Source: Ficedula albicollis (lineage: Eukaryota > Chordata > Aves > Passeriformes > Muscicapidae). From it: 64,000 nt of DNA. The translations under genes and the position numbers were made by a program. The notes beneath the pieces are model-generated. The model had not been told where the DNA came from, ran no database searches, and worked only from the letters and a program-made list of their open reading frames with translations. How positions within the stretch are numbered: the stretch's first letter is position 1; the number at the start of each line of letters is the position of its first letter. Positions 50,098 through 63,927 of the stretch are shown here, piece by piece. The DNA is taken from the NCBI RefSeq assembly GCF_000247815.1, contig NC_021675.1:67227040-67291039 (forward strand), read 5' to 3'.

Positions 50098-53000
50098 CAT
50101 CTCCTGTGTTCATTTTTTTCCAGTTTTTCACAATAAAACCTGAAAACATTGATTTCTCTCCCTTTCTCTTTTCTCTTTACTACTGTACTCAAAGTTGATT
50201 GTCCTGTCCTTAGTGGACCCGTTACAACCTACAACAAAATAGGTGGAAAATTCTGTTCTCCCTCCATAGCACTTTATACCTTTGTCAGATATATGCTAAA
50301 TTACAGAGGCAAGGGAGGGAAAAATCATTACACTTCTGTCTGAATGGAGAAACGAAAATCTCACTGTGATCCAGTGATTCTGATTCTGTTGAGATAATAA
50401 CTAACTTTAAAAAAATCACCTAATGGTACACTGTAAATTTGGGACATCAAACTTTTCTTTAAGGGATATCAAAACAGTGAGAATTTTGTCAGTTATAATA
50501 TATTTACAATGGAAAGAATAATTTTCCAGTTTAGGTTGTTTTGGGTTTTTTTTTCTCTGTACATTTATGAGAAGCAGTGTTTCAGAGCCCAGTGCCTGTA
50601 TAGCTCTATTTTGTGTCATAGTAGCTCATAGTCTCTTTCACCACACATTTCTCATCCCAAAATGATCTGGACATTTCTGCTTCAGTATGACTTCCAAAAG
50701 GACTTGTCCTTTGGGTAAGACAAATGTTTCACTGATTTTGTAGGACTAGGACTCCATTAAGACCCCGTTTTTTTTTTTTTTCCTTTTCAAGTACAACACA
50801 AAAACTATCATGCTTTTAACAAAAAGAACAAACAAACAAACAAACAAACAAACAAACAAAAAACAAACCCGGGTGTAGAAACAAACCAATTGGAATAAAA
50901 CATTCTAAACCAAATTTCACCCTACAACCAGTTTACCAACATTGATTAATTAATCCTTGTGACATTGAAGTTCGTTACTGTGGATGGAGACAAATCAATG
51001 GCCTGAAACTGTGCTAAGAGGGTTGTGTCTCTGTGCTGGTGTTTGTTAGATGTGCCTTGAAATGTCAGGCACAGTCATTACCGTGGGGGCTGCACAAATA
51101 ACCTTTTCTGGGATGGCAAAAAGGAAATGGGGGTTATAAAGGCAGTCAACTCCTCCACTGAGCTGACTAATGCACTGCTTATTTCTCATGACCAAAGGAT
51201 AACCCTCGATCATTTCAAATTTGGATGCAGAAATCTGAAATCCTCACAGAGCTCATACACAAAAAATCCTCTTGCTTGTGTCTGTATGAGGCTGAAAACT
51301 TTTGATCCTCTCTCCAACAGCAAAAAAAAAAAAAAAAATTTCAAAGCAAAGAAATGAAAATACTTTCTAAAGGGTCACATTTCTGCAAAAGAATCATAGA
51401 ATCATTTACTGACTTTTTACTGCAAACATTCTTTAAAATTGGCCTTTCTTTCCAGTAGAAATATGTTCACTTTTGCCAGATTGTTCATTAAGAAAAATAT
51501 TTGCTCAGTATATTACACGGAACCATCTCAAATGCTTTTTTTTTAAACCCAACAATCTGAGCACGGATGATCTCCACAGGAGTGTGGGTTCCAGAAACAG
51601 AGATAAAACAGCCTGGTGGACCCAAATGCCCAGCATACTCAAAATAAGCCCTTTCCAAACCTTCTCTGCATTTCTCAGTGATGTTGCTGAGTTATCTGAC
51701 ATCACTTCCATGGGTCCCAGTCTGCTTCTTTGCTGGATTGGGACACAAGGCTGTGTCCATCCTGTGCTGAGCACCTCATGTAGGGTCTCTCTTGAGGATG
51801 TATCTTTTCCTGCACAGCTCACCAAGGAAAGACAAATATTTCCTTATGGGAGCAAAGTCTTTGCAGTTCTTTGTTTTAGGACAACAGAGGAAATTAGGGA
51901 AGGGTAGATCCAACTCAGAATGAAGAGTGTTGAGACAAATAAAGCTTTCAGGGCTTTCAGGGCTATCTCAATCTGAATTTCCTCCTTTTCTCACCATGCC
52001 TTGAAAAACAATCATCTTTACAGCAGGGTAGACAACAAATAAAGGAAACAGTACAAAAGTGCGGTTGCAACTCTCTTGGGAGAGAAGCAGAGTAAATAAA
52101 ACTGAGTTCAGCCCAGGAAAATAATTGGAAGATGACTTTGTACTCTTAGAAGAGCTGTGAGAAGAATGGAATGTACTATATTATTTTCCTGCATTGCAAA
52201 TAAGACACATATTCTCCTGAGGAGAAGTAAGTTGCATATTGAGTATAGCGAGATGCCCAAGAGTTTGGAAAAAAAAAAAAAGAGCATAAAGATAAAATTT
52301 AATTAATGGTCTATATGCCCAGTAGTAGTAGATGTTTCAAAGCATGGAATATCTGCCTATGTGAAGAGAAAAAAAAAGAATAAAAAAGCAACAGATAATT
52401 ACATGGGTGGGGGATGAAGGGATGTGTTGGATTCTTATGCATAAAAATGGAAAATCTATTTCATTCTTGTTTGGTGGGAGTCAGTTGGCTGATGTATTTT
52501 CGTGGTTGTGATAAATAGAAAAATGACTATAATTTTTTTGCTACTTTAAAACACTTAAACACATATATTTAGATTTATGGTGTGTTGTCTTCTCTCAGTA
52601 CAAGAATGTTGGATTACAGACAATATAATTTTCTAATAAAAGCCTTCCTTTGCCTCCAAGTCCAGCAAATGAAATTATGTCTGCTGAGGAATAAACCTGT
52701 ACCTAGCAGCTTGGCTGAATAATGTGGCATAAACTCTATGCATATATTTTGTTCACACACTTTGACTTTCACATTCAGTCTTTTTCCCAACACTTGGCAG
52801 CTGACTTTGTATGAGTCAGGAGCAGCCAGACAAAAGCCCCACAAGCTCCCATGGTTGTTTCTTTCCAAACATTCTGGAACCTCACAAATTATTCTGCACT
52901 GATGAGAAGTCTTTGGGCTTTCTAACACTGAAAGCACACCTTTGGGTGTGCTTGGGGTGTGCTTGGCTCTCTAAGTCACATTCCAGCCAGGCAGAGGCTG

Positions 53001-53774
53001 TGCCTCCTTCCCCATTTGGTGTTTAGGTGGCTGGAGCACTGGAAGGGGATATATTGAAGATGTTGGTGTCAGTATTTAGGTCCCTGTGTGACTTGCTGTT
53101 TTTAAGCAGTTGCTTACTTTCCATCATGTTGGCACTTGTGTGAAAGTCCCTGTTTTGGACTTGGAATCCCTCAATATTTGTGCCCAGATTCAACCCCTTT
53201 TTTACCTAAGGTGGACATTAATTCTGATCCCATGTCCTGAGTGGAGCTGATACAGTTGGCATCACTTCACCTGGGTCTTTTTAAACTGAAAAGTCATATT
53301 TGCTTCCTGCAAAAATGGTTTGCCCATGAAAACTCTGTACAACAGGATGGCATTTTTCTCTCATGAAAAAATTGTAAAAAGATTTTTATGCACAGTTTCC
53401 ATTTCCTTTGATTTTTAAAATGCTTTAAGTTTAAATAATGAAAGAAGAGACTAACTGCTAAAGAGAAAAGATAGAGGAGAGATTGAATGCAGCATTCAGT
53501 TTTCTTTTATGGTACCCATAAAGTGCTGCTCAACAAAAACATGGACGTGCTGTTTCTCTATATCTTCCCCCCTGCACTCTCCACTTCCCCAAAATAACAG
53601 AAGGACCCCCAGGGCAACAAGGGACAGGTAGCAATGCTGAAATTGATGACTTAATTAGCTGCTATAATTTATTGAGTATAAGCAAAACAATATAATGAAT
53701 AACCTGCAAGGTACCACTTAAATCAGTATGATTGAGATTTGATGGAAATTGGCTGACAAGAAGCTCAGCATGAC
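50098..53774. other. AT-rich spacer with simple repeats, no gene seen
   Basis: It contains a T run at about 50767-50781, an (AAAC)n tract at about 50822-50870 and an A run near 51321-51338. A tiny CR1-like tail (AGAATCATAGAATCATT) lies at 51390-51406. Frames of 144 codons (plus, 51473-51907) and 106-107 codons (minus) are unrecognised and overlap one another, so they are probably chance. Confidence 0.5.
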
Positions 53775-54250
53775 CCAGAAAAGTGCACAGGCAGCCCAGA
53801 AAACAACCATGCCCTGGCAGGTCAAGGGAGGGGATTCTGCCTCTCTGCTCTGTTCAGGTGAGACCCCACCTGCACAGCTGTGTTCAGATCTGGGGTCCCC
53901 AAAATAAGAAGGACATGGACCTGTTGGAGCAAGTCCAGAGGAGGCCACGAAAATGCTCAGAGGGCTGGAGAATCTTTGCTGTGGAGACAGGCTGGGAGAG
54001 CTGTGGGTGTTCATCTGGAGAAGAAAAGGCTCCAAGGGGACATTGACACCTTCCAGCGCCTCAAGATGCTCCAAGAGGCTGGGGACTGACTCTGGACAAG
54101 GTCTTGGAGTGACAGGAACAAGCAATAATGGCTTTAAACTGTTGTTTAATATTCAAATTTTCAAAGGTACCTTCTCACTCTCATCATGTAGTTGGAACTA
54201 GACAACCTTTGAGGTCTCTTCCAACTGAAATCACTCTATGATTCTATGAC
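53775..54250 (+). mobile_element. CR1 LINE fragment with ORF2 C-terminal remnant
   Basis: Starting near CAGGCAGCCCAGAAAACAACC, the plus-strand text encodes EGILPLCSVQVRPHLHSCVQIW in one frame, the CR1 ORF2 C-terminal signature. It continues through the GGAGAAGAAAAGGCTCCAAGG block and ends with CTTTGAGGTCTCTTCCAACTG and ATTCTATGA. Part of the usual 3' region seems to be missing or replaced near 54125-54180. Confidence 0.93.
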
Positions 54251-55228
54251 TTTTGTCCAGCCTACAACTATGTCAGTCTCCCACATTTCTGGTTTCTGGA
54301 GATATTATATTCCACTTTATAGCATCTCAGAGTTATGCTCTAAATTGGCAGTAATTTTTTCACCCTGATTTCTACTTAATTTGGAGGAAAGAAACACTAA
54401 ATTTATACCTGCATTGCAGTTTCTTGAAGATGATTTAGAATGTCAGAATTCTCCTGATCCCTAACCTGGCAGTTCTCTCCTGTTCCCTTCATCAAAGTGG
54501 AACAAAATTCAGGTGTCTGGTCAAAAGTAAATGGCACGGAAGAAGAAGGACAAAATTTTGATCAGATGCAGCTTACTTCTCTGACCAACTAACTAGTCAA
54601 CGTGTATTCAGGTTTGAAAGGTACACAGAACCAGGAAAGGTTTGAAATGCAAGGAGGATTGGGAGGTAGAATAATCAATACAGATATTTGTATTCTGCAA
54701 TCAATGGAAGTTGTACTTTTAAATCAGGGTAACATTGATTCGTGGATTGTTTTATTTTTTTCCTAAAAAAGAAAACAGATGTGAGGTTTACATAGAAGGG
54801 AAGCTGAATAATTTGACTTTTTTTTTTCTGTGCCTAATTTCTGGTGCTGTCTAGTGGCTGAGCTGCTTTGAGATCTCATCCTGAACAGTAGTTTGTAGAA
54901 ACACTGCTGTGGCAACTTGGTCTATATATATTGGGTTTTTTCTATCTCTAAGAGATCCAAATGCCATGAGACATCAATTAGAGTTCAAAATTCAATCCAT
55001 TTGTGCAGCCTGTGAATTTATTTAGCTCTAGCTCTGTAAGTCCTTGGAACACATTTTGGAAAGCAGCTGCTGCACAAGCAACAAGCTCTGTTTTCTGAAT
55101 ACATGATTGAGTTTACAGCTGTTTAAAACCACTTCAGTGTTGGCATGAAGACAGTGCATACACCTAGGTCAGCTTTGAATCATCCTTTAATTTTCCCTGA
55201 ATCTCTTAATTCTAATTCTAATTCTCTT
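54251..55228. other. AT-rich spacer, no gene seen
   Basis: No exon is recognised. A short TCTAAT-type repeat lies at about 55207-55225, just before the large tandem duplication. Confidence 0.5.
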
Positions 55229-56236
55229 GTTTTATATCTTGCTTGATTATTTCATTTGGGGGTTTTCTTCTAATTGCTTGGCTATTTTCTTTCAGAAAGG
55301 TATGCTTAGATAGAAACTAGCCCATTAATTTCAAACAATTAACTCATACTTGCTTGGTCAATGACTTCACTCTGTAGTGACCCAATCAACACAGTTCTTA
55401 TTTTCTTTATACTTTTTTTAACAAGGTTCTGTAGTTGTTTTGGATGCTGCAGTGTAGTTATATTCTTCAATTTTTTTTCCCATTCATTAGACTCTCAACA
55501 TAACGCCAGCAGTCTTTGTACAATTTGTTGTGCAACCTGCACGTGACAAAAATCATTGCAAAGAGGATGGGGAGCACCTTGGACGCAAAATAATCGGCTT
55601 AAGTTCCTTGCTCAAAGGAATAATGAAGTTAATAGGGAATTTTTGCTGATGATAAATCCAGTTGGTCACCAGTGTGGATTGCCCAGAATGAGCAAGAGAC
55701 TCCCATTTTTTGAGAACACATTAGACAGAAATCTGACAAAAATGTCATCATTGCATTTGCTCCTGCCGTGGGTGAAGGAAGGACCTTTCCATCAGTCAGG
55801 TTTCTGTGTTGTCAAGAGGTCTGAAGGTCCTTGAGGAGTGCTGGCTTGATGGGAATGAAGCTTGCTCAGGAGGCTCCCAGCACACCCTGGGATCAAACTC
55901 TTCAAAGAAGTTTTACAGTTAAGCAGGAGATCTCATTAAGGTGATGTCTGCAGCTTCTGATGCCCTGACACACTTCTCAGCCCTGCAGATCAGAGACAAG
56001 TACGATTTAAGATTCCAAGTCTCAGATTTTTTGCTAATTGCTCATCAGGGAACATTTACCTCACAGCTTGAATGTAACAGAGTATCATGAAATTTGGATT
56101 AAAGAATACTCTTCCTCCGTCCCTTTCAGCAAGACAGGAGACACTTGGGTTTTGTGATAATTTGGCTTCTACTGTTTCTTCTCTTCATTTTTTTCATTAG
56201 TTATTTTTACTGTTGGAAAAAAAAAAAAGCCATAAT
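55229..56236. repeat. 1,008-bp tandem duplication, copy 1
   Basis: From GTTTTATATCTTGCTTG to the A-run and GCCATAAT, this is followed directly by its second copy at 56237-57244. Reading the copies in parallel I find two substitutions (CAACCTGCACG/CAATCTGCACG and AATAATGAAG/AATAACGAAG). The 60-92-codon frames present in both copies resemble nothing known. Confidence 0.97.
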
Positions 56237-57244
56237 GTTTTATATCTTGCTTGATTATTTCATTTGGGGGTTTTCTTCTAATTGCTTGGCTATTTTCTTT
56301 CAGAAAGGTATGCTTAGATAGAAACTAGCCCATTAATTTCAAACAATTAACTCATACTTGCTTGGTCAATGACTTCACTCTGTAGTGACCCAATCAACAC
56401 AGTTCTTATTTTCTTTATACTTTTTTTAACAAGGTTCTGTAGTTGTTTTGGATGCTGCAGTGTAGTTATATTCTTCAATTTTTTTTCCCATTCATTAGAC
56501 TCTCAACATAACGCCAGCAGTCTTTGTACAATTTGTTGTGCAATCTGCACGTGACAAAAATCATTGCAAAGAGGATGGGGAGCACCTTGGACGCAAAATA
56601 ATCGGCTTAAGTTCCTTGCTCAAAGGAATAACGAAGTTAATAGGGAATTTTTGCTGATGATAAATCCAGTTGGTCACCAGTGTGGATTGCCCAGAATGAG
56701 CAAGAGACTCCCATTTTTTGAGAACACATTAGACAGAAATCTGACAAAAATGTCATCATTGCATTTGCTCCTGCCGTGGGTGAAGGAAGGACCTTTCCAT
56801 CAGTCAGGTTTCTGTGTTGTCAAGAGGTCTGAAGGTCCTTGAGGAGTGCTGGCTTGATGGGAATGAAGCTTGCTCAGGAGGCTCCCAGCACACCCTGGGA
56901 TCAAACTCTTCAAAGAAGTTTTACAGTTAAGCAGGAGATCTCATTAAGGTGATGTCTGCAGCTTCTGATGCCCTGACACACTTCTCAGCCCTGCAGATCA
57001 GAGACAAGTACGATTTAAGATTCCAAGTCTCAGATTTTTTGCTAATTGCTCATCAGGGAACATTTACCTCACAGCTTGAATGTAACAGAGTATCATGAAA
57101 TTTGGATTAAAGAATACTCTTCCTCCGTCCCTTTCAGCAAGACAGGAGACACTTGGGTTTTGTGATAATTTGGCTTCTACTGTTTCTTCTCTTCATTTTT
57201 TTCATTAGTTATTTTTACTGTTGGAAAAAAAAAAAAGCCATAAT
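56237..57244. repeat. 1,008-bp tandem duplication, copy 2
   Basis: The head-to-tail partner of 55229-56236. It continues into unique sequence (TATTTTTATTAGAAGC) at its right end. Confidence 0.97.
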
Positions 57245-60200
57245 TATTTTTATTAGAAGCAAAATGTGTGGGAGAAAAAGCAAGATCTACTGCAAGAGAA
57301 TGTTTGGACTTCAGGTAAATAAAGGAAGCACAACAGAGAGAGCATGTGGACATTATCTGATGAAGCTGAAAGCTTCACTGGATAGAATTAAAATAACAAA
57401 GATAAAGAGAAATATGCTCCTTTTTTACCCCCAGCCACTAGCACACAGAAGATCAAGGATGTGTATTGACAGCAGATACCAATTCCCAACAAGAAGGTGG
57501 TATAAAAAAACAATCATGAAGTCAGTTTTGTTTGTGAACATCATATAGTGGTTTTATCAGACAAATCTCAGAATGGCTATACAATTCCTTAGTACAGCAA
57601 GGAAATGCAAATTTATTGGGAATTACCAAAGACCAACATCTCTTCTTCCCCTGCTCCCAGGGCTAATGGAATATCCTATGAAGAACTGGTATCCACAGCA
57701 TACTTTGTGAGCAATATTAATTCACCCTGAATTTGGGCTGCCTGCAAGTCCTCCCTGCCCCTGTGGCTGGGAACACTCCAGGGAGCCCCATGGACTGTTC
57801 TGGTCCTTCTGACACTGGTCACTCCCACATGAAAAATCAGTTTTTACACAATAGGAAGGCTCCATGTGGCTTGCCCACAGTTTCTCAGCAGAAGGAAACA
57901 GACCCTGCTAGTACCAGACAGGGATTTTCTCAGGGGAAGAGCACCCTGGAGATGTGTAGTTTTGTCTCCTGACTGCAAAGGGAAATTCGGGTGACCACCC
58001 CACGCAGAGAAGCCTGGTGATGAGCAAGATGAACACCTGCAAGCTAGAGGTGGGATTTCAGGGGTAATCAGCAGTGTCCTTACATTCCCTGCAGCAGCAG
58101 AAGTTCAGTGTTTGCAGATGCAGCCTGTGACCTCTCATGGAAAGGAGAACTGTCCATGACAAACAAATCAAGCCTCAGTACTCACCTCCTGTGGGCTCAA
58201 ACCCTCAAGCCTGTGTACGTTCAGTTTTGGTATTGAAAACATTTACTTTGGTTGAATAAGAGATTTTTATTACTCAAAGAGTGAGCACTGTTAACTCTGC
58301 ATGAAATTTGTTTATGTCTATGAGCCAGTTACTTGTTTTGGGGGAGAAATTCAAAGCTGAGAGGCAACTCCTCCATTGTGAGTATTAACCTCAGTCACTG
58401 CTCCAACTGCTGTCAAAACAACTCCTCCACTCTAGTCAGATCAGCTCTTCTCTTTATTTACCACAATTTTCTGATTTCTTGACTATTATGGGTTCAAATT
58501 GGACTGCATCACTGCATGAGGGACTTCAGTATTTACTAAATAATCCATTCGATCCCCTCACTAAAAGATTTTCTATTGCTCTGAGAATGTTTACAGTCTG
58601 ATTCAGTCCTTTTTTGTGCTTGCTGCAGTCACAGTCATGCCTCTGGCTCAGTCACTTCGTGTAGCATCACACTTTGCATTCTTTAGGTCTTTAGATTACC
58701 CATAAGCCTACAAGTGTTTTTAGCACTTTTCTCCTCCTCATAAACATCTCATTATTTCTCACCCTTATGGGCCCTCATATCTGAAGTTGCCCTCATTGAA
58801 ATTTCATTTTAACTCTCCTCTAATTTTCCTTTGAAGATGCAGGTCCTGTGCAGAACTAATGTTTTTAGCACTTTTAATTGTACTATGTGTCTTGGAAAAA
58901 AAATATACCTAATAGCCTTCTTGATCATACTCCCTAGTTAGATTTTTTATCTGGCACTTAAATCCCTTGGTTGCCCTATTAGGATGGAAGTAGTCCAAAT
59001 TAGTGGTGCGTTGCCACTGTGATATGATCACCCAGTTAATTGCTGACAGGCCCTTAGAGATTGCTTGGTTTTTTGCTCTAATTATTTCTTAGGACAATAT
59101 TCCTGTCACCTTCAAGCTGTGTATATACACCTTGCAACAAGGAAGTCTTTTAAATATGGACAATAAAATATCTTTTACTTTCTCAATAATATTGACCGAA
59201 CCCTTAGGTGTGATTAAATTTTCTCACTTAGCCAGGTACATTGTAGCTTGTATTTGTGTAGAGAAACTGTGTTATTGCATTAAGTTTTCATTCAGTATAA
59301 ACACAGACAAAAACATATCGTGGTTGAAACTTGTGTTACATCTGACTAAAGCTCATTAGCACAATTCTTTACAGAACTTCAAATGGCAGGTTCTGATGTC
59401 ACCAAACCAACTTTGGTCAGCACTTGCCCCTGCAAGAGGTCACTGGATGACTCAGTGACAAAACAAAGATTTAATTCCTCAATTATTTGCACGGTGAACT
59501 TAAAGCATAGCACATTTCCCTTTTGGGCATTTCCTTCCTCTGTGAATTGTGATGCAGGGAGAAGGAGTAAAGGAAAAGCAAAAGTCTTGTCAATTCCCCT
59601 GATCCTCATGACATTAGATAAAGAAGACTGAGGAGAGTAAAAAATATCCTTATTTCCTTTCTCATTCAATCAGAGTATTATAGTTTTGCAAGTAATTCTT
59701 TACAGTTCAGTGTACAAGAGCCCAAAATCCTTGGAGAGGACTCCTGGCAGTGTGTTAGATTGATGCATCATTTTGGACTAGCATTCCTTAGGACCTGCTC
59801 TGCAGATCACTTGGAGTTCACAGAGATTCTTCTCCAAACTTTGGTTATATATTTAGCTTAATCTTCTAGGTGAGTATCAACATCAGAGCAATTCCCTCGT
59901 GCTCCTGTTACAGGCAAGGGTGGTTAATGGAAGCTGGGGTTTGATTCATCTCAATCAGAAGTGAACATCTAAAATAGGTCAGATAAACTGTGCTCTGAAA
60001 AGATGCATGTTTCTCTTTTGATCACAAAGGAAGGCTGACTGACTGCCTCAGAAACAGACATATACAGCTTTTTAAATTTGGGCAGGATGAATCACAAGGA
60101 GTTGTAGATGGAACAGTGAAATTTGCTATGATTCACCCTTCTCAAAAAAAATGTAATCAATTTTAAATTGCTGCTGTGATTTCCAATAGAAATGATCCTT

Positions 60201-62911
60201 CAGTGCCATCACAGGGGAGACCATTCACTCCTGGTTTTTAAATGCATGCTTTATTGTTCTATAGCTGGAAGATTTCCCCCAAATCCACTGTTAGTTCTAT
60301 TGCAGCAATGGTTTGAAGAAACCCAAGTTATAACTGTTGCAAGTAACAGCCATCAGAGAAACATCCTTAATCACCTCAGAGAACCCTGTATTTTGTGTAC
60401 TCTCCCCAGAAATCGACTTTCCATCCTCAGAGAGGCTGGCTTTTAATAGCAGGTGTTGCAGCTGGAGTTGGTACAGATTTTACTTGATTGAAGTAGGAGA
60501 TTTTCTATATCATATAGTTTGGAACCTTGAAAGCATCAGCTCTTCTCGCTCTTCTTTCTCTCCAGCTGAGGAGCTTTTTGATGAAAGGACTTTTTCTTCT
60601 CTGAAAATGTCAGTCACAAAAGCCTAAATGTTTTTGAATGTACTCATTTAACCAAAACTGGGCTGAAATGATCTAGCATAAACTGGGATGAGATCAAATA
60701 GAGTGATGTAAAAATAACTCAATAATCCAAATACTTTTCTGGAATATGGATGATGTAACTTCAATTCTCATGGTGAAACTGAGTAAGTATGTTAACTTTC
60801 ACACTCTTTACAGCTTAGGTGTGTGTCTGCTGTATGCAACTATCATCTATTCTTGAAGTAGAACAAAAGTTATCTGTTCACAACAGCACTTAACAACTCT
60901 TTTTTTTCCTCTGCTTTCCCCCTTACTGGCCCTGCAAGCAAGTGGGATTCTGTATTTCTTTAACTGCTTGGGATGATGCACCAAATATTCAAAATATGCA
61001 ATTATATATCAAAAAGAAAAAGCTGCCTTTACCACCCTTTCAAATGTCATTTAAGAAAGGAAAGGTTTTACAGCAAAGTACAGAAAGTTGACAGTGCTTA
61101 GGGAGCACTGGAGAGTGTGACAAATAATTTACTAGTCTCAACTCCTGATAAATGGTGAATGCTTGTTCTGTTTGACCAAAATATAGCTTTGATATGAGTG
61201 GTTTTGGCATCTTACTGCCTTGTGAGAAAAATTACACAGCTTCAGGTTTGGACTCAAGCAGATGTTCTGTGCCTTATACAGCTTTGTGTTTTAGGAGCAC
61301 CAGTCCTCATTCTGTCTTTAGTCTGCTGCTGGTTTCAATAGCAATGAGAAACAATCCCAAAACAAAATAAAATAAAACAGAAGCAAAAGGAAGTCCAAAG
61401 CATCTAGCTATTGACTTTTGAAGAATTTTAACTTTTAGAATGACATGAACAGAATGGTGTTAGCAGAAGAATGTCACATGGCAATAAAGAGACAAACACC
61501 ACAGCTCTGTAAAGTCAGGGACTGTGAAGTGAAGTTTCCCAAATCAGCCTTCCCTCTGCATCATTCCCCCCAGTCACAACCACCATGAGAGGAGGCCAAG
61601 GTGGATCTCTAGTCGGGGAGAAGAGAGGAGAGGTCTCAGGAAGTGAAAGCAAGAAGCACAAAGCTCATCTTTGAGACAGAGATTCCTCATAGCGAGCAAA
61701 CTGCTTCTGAGGAGCTTACACCCTCCCAGCAGGCAGATGTGAAGGAGCTCAGCTGTGGAGGAATTCAGCTCCCACCACCCTTCACTAGCCTCTAAACCAT
61801 CACCACAGTTTTCAAGCAACCCTCATGTTTCAATAGGATTATCCTCAGAAAGCAGTTGTGGGATAAGTTGTGTGTTATATTTTCCCATTATATGGGATGT
61901 CTTTGGGACCCAAAGGTGAGAAGGAAAAAGTTTTAAAGAGATGAGCCCCCAAAATTTCCTTTAGATAAAGGAATCCAAACTATCCTTTCCTTTTTAAGGT
62001 TTCCAGCATTGCTGATTTTGATTGATGTGTCAGCATTAAGGCACATGAAAGGTCCCCTATTTTCATAACATTAGGAGCTGTTTTTTCCTGGACATCATGT
62101 CTATTAAAGGTTGCTGACAGACACCCAGCAAGTGCACAGGGCTGAGTGGGAAAAACACAAAGCAGTACCCATTTGTCTGGTCTTTCATATACCAGATTAA
62201 TTTTGAAAGCATTTATTTTCTCTTTATTCAAGTGGCCTTTTCTCAAGAGTATCCTTCCAAATCTTCCTCCTTTTGTGGAGCCTCCCAATTAGCTTGAGCT
62301 CACAGCATCTTGAAAACAACACCAAAAAAGTGAAAGAAATTGCAAATTAAAAGAAGAAGTGATTAAAATACTTTTAATTGAGGCTTTTCAGGAATTGCCA
62401 TCACCACTAGCATTTCCTGTATTTCTTGCTGGTTCTCTGTTTATCTAAACAGAATTTTAAATTTCCTTCTTCTAACTTCACTACCTCCCAAACTGGACTA
62501 GACAATTTTATCTCCAGAAGTGGTATAACTGTATTTACTGCTTATGCTGCAGGTAGGGAAATGCTGCAGGACATATTAGAGTTTCCTATGGAAATTCTCA
62601 TCATAGAACACTTTTCAAGGAAATCATTGGACTAGACTGTCAGTCAAAGATTGTATTGTAGATCTAGTAATTATTAAGTTGATAATCTTGTTATCACTAA
62701 GAAGAAAATAGTTTCCCTAATTAAAAAAATGTACACTTAATTTAAATTCCTGAAGTCCTGCATGTGTATGGAAAAGGCTTGCCTGAAATTGTCTCTCATT
62801 TTTCACAAATATATTCAATGATCCTTTTTTGTTTTTTAAAAACTCGTTGATTTGTAAGAAATATATTCCCACTGCAGATTGCCCTGTAAATCATTAAATG
62901 TGTTCTTGAAG
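57245..62911. other. AT-rich spacer, no gene seen
   Basis: The longest frame, 131 codons at 57153-57548, straddles the end of the duplication and is not recognised. The stretch near 58600-59130 has a texture that could be a very old repeat, but I could not match it. No CR1 tail or LTR is clear. Confidence 0.5.
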
Positions 62912-63512
62912 CTCAAGCTTAACTGCTTATTTGAATGTGGAAGTACTTGAATTGTATATGTAATATTGTAACAGTAATTAGGAAGAAAAGGTTTATTTTG
63001 TGTTTTACCATGCGGATACATGCATAACTCCTCAGAATAGCTGTGAAAAGTTTTGACTTATGCTTATTCAAAATACGTATATTGACTTATTTGATGAGTG
63101 TACTGACACATCTAGAAACAGGTCTCAGCTATTTTGTTCACCTTCCTTCTCTGTGTTCCATTCTGAAAATAGCAAATATTTGGAATATTACTCAAGCTTA
63201 CTTAACTGCTTATTTGAATGTGGAAGTACTTGGCTCAAGCTTAACTGCTTATTTGAATGTGGAAGTACTTGAATTGTATATGTAATATTGTAACAGTAAT
63301 TAGGAAGAAAAGGTTTATTTTGTGTTTTACCATGCGGATACATGCATAACTCCTCAGAATAGCTGTGAAAAGTTTTGACTTATGCTTATTCAAAATACGT
63401 ATATTGACTTATTTGATGAGTGTACTGACACATCTAGAAACAAGTCTCAGCTATTTTGTTCACCTTCCTTCTCTGTGTTCCATTCTGAAAATAGCAAATA
63501 TTTGGAATATTT
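62912..63512. repeat. 322-bp-offset tandem duplication with a short extra piece
   Basis: Copy 1 (62912-63190) and copy 2 (63234-63512) both run from CTCAAGCTTAACTGC to TTTGGAATATT and differ at about one base (ACAGGTCTC/ACAAGTCTC). Between them, 63191-63233 is a partial third copy of the start (CTCAAGCTTACTTAACTGC...). Confidence 0.95.
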
Positions 63513-63927
63513 TGCATATAAAAAATGAGAAAATGCAGCTGTTTTGGCCTCTGTCCCATAATGACACTGAAACATTAGGCTTCACACTCCGTGCCACCTG
63601 TTCTCTCCTGTTTGCTGTTGCTGTTCAGATCAGTACAACAACATTTCCCTGCCCTTTCCTTTTACACACAGCACTGCCTTTTCCCTGTGACTTCATCCTC
63701 TGACTGCTTTTTGCCCTTCCTGGCTTTCCCTCCAATCTTTTACTGATTTCCAATTGTTTTTTTTTTTACTGCTTGGTGCTCATTTCCATATGCAAAGAAG
63801 GAACTGGAAGGGAAGTTGCTGAATAAAAGGTTGTCTACTTGCACCTTCCAGGACATCTTAATTCAAATAGAGGAGAAATTGCATTTTTAAAATTCCACCT
63901 AGAAAGCATGGGAAGCAATTTCCAATG
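63513..63927. other. Spacer, no gene seen
   Basis: It holds a T run at about 63758-63767 and no recognisable exon. Confidence 0.5.

Noticed and set aside
55361..57548. Repeated 61-92-codon frames as a duplicated small gene
   Set aside because: They are duplicated only because the DNA is; there is no start context, domain or codon bias to support coding.
58600..59130. Possible ancient LINE
   Set aside because: The texture suggests an old repeat, but I could not line up any block with confidence.
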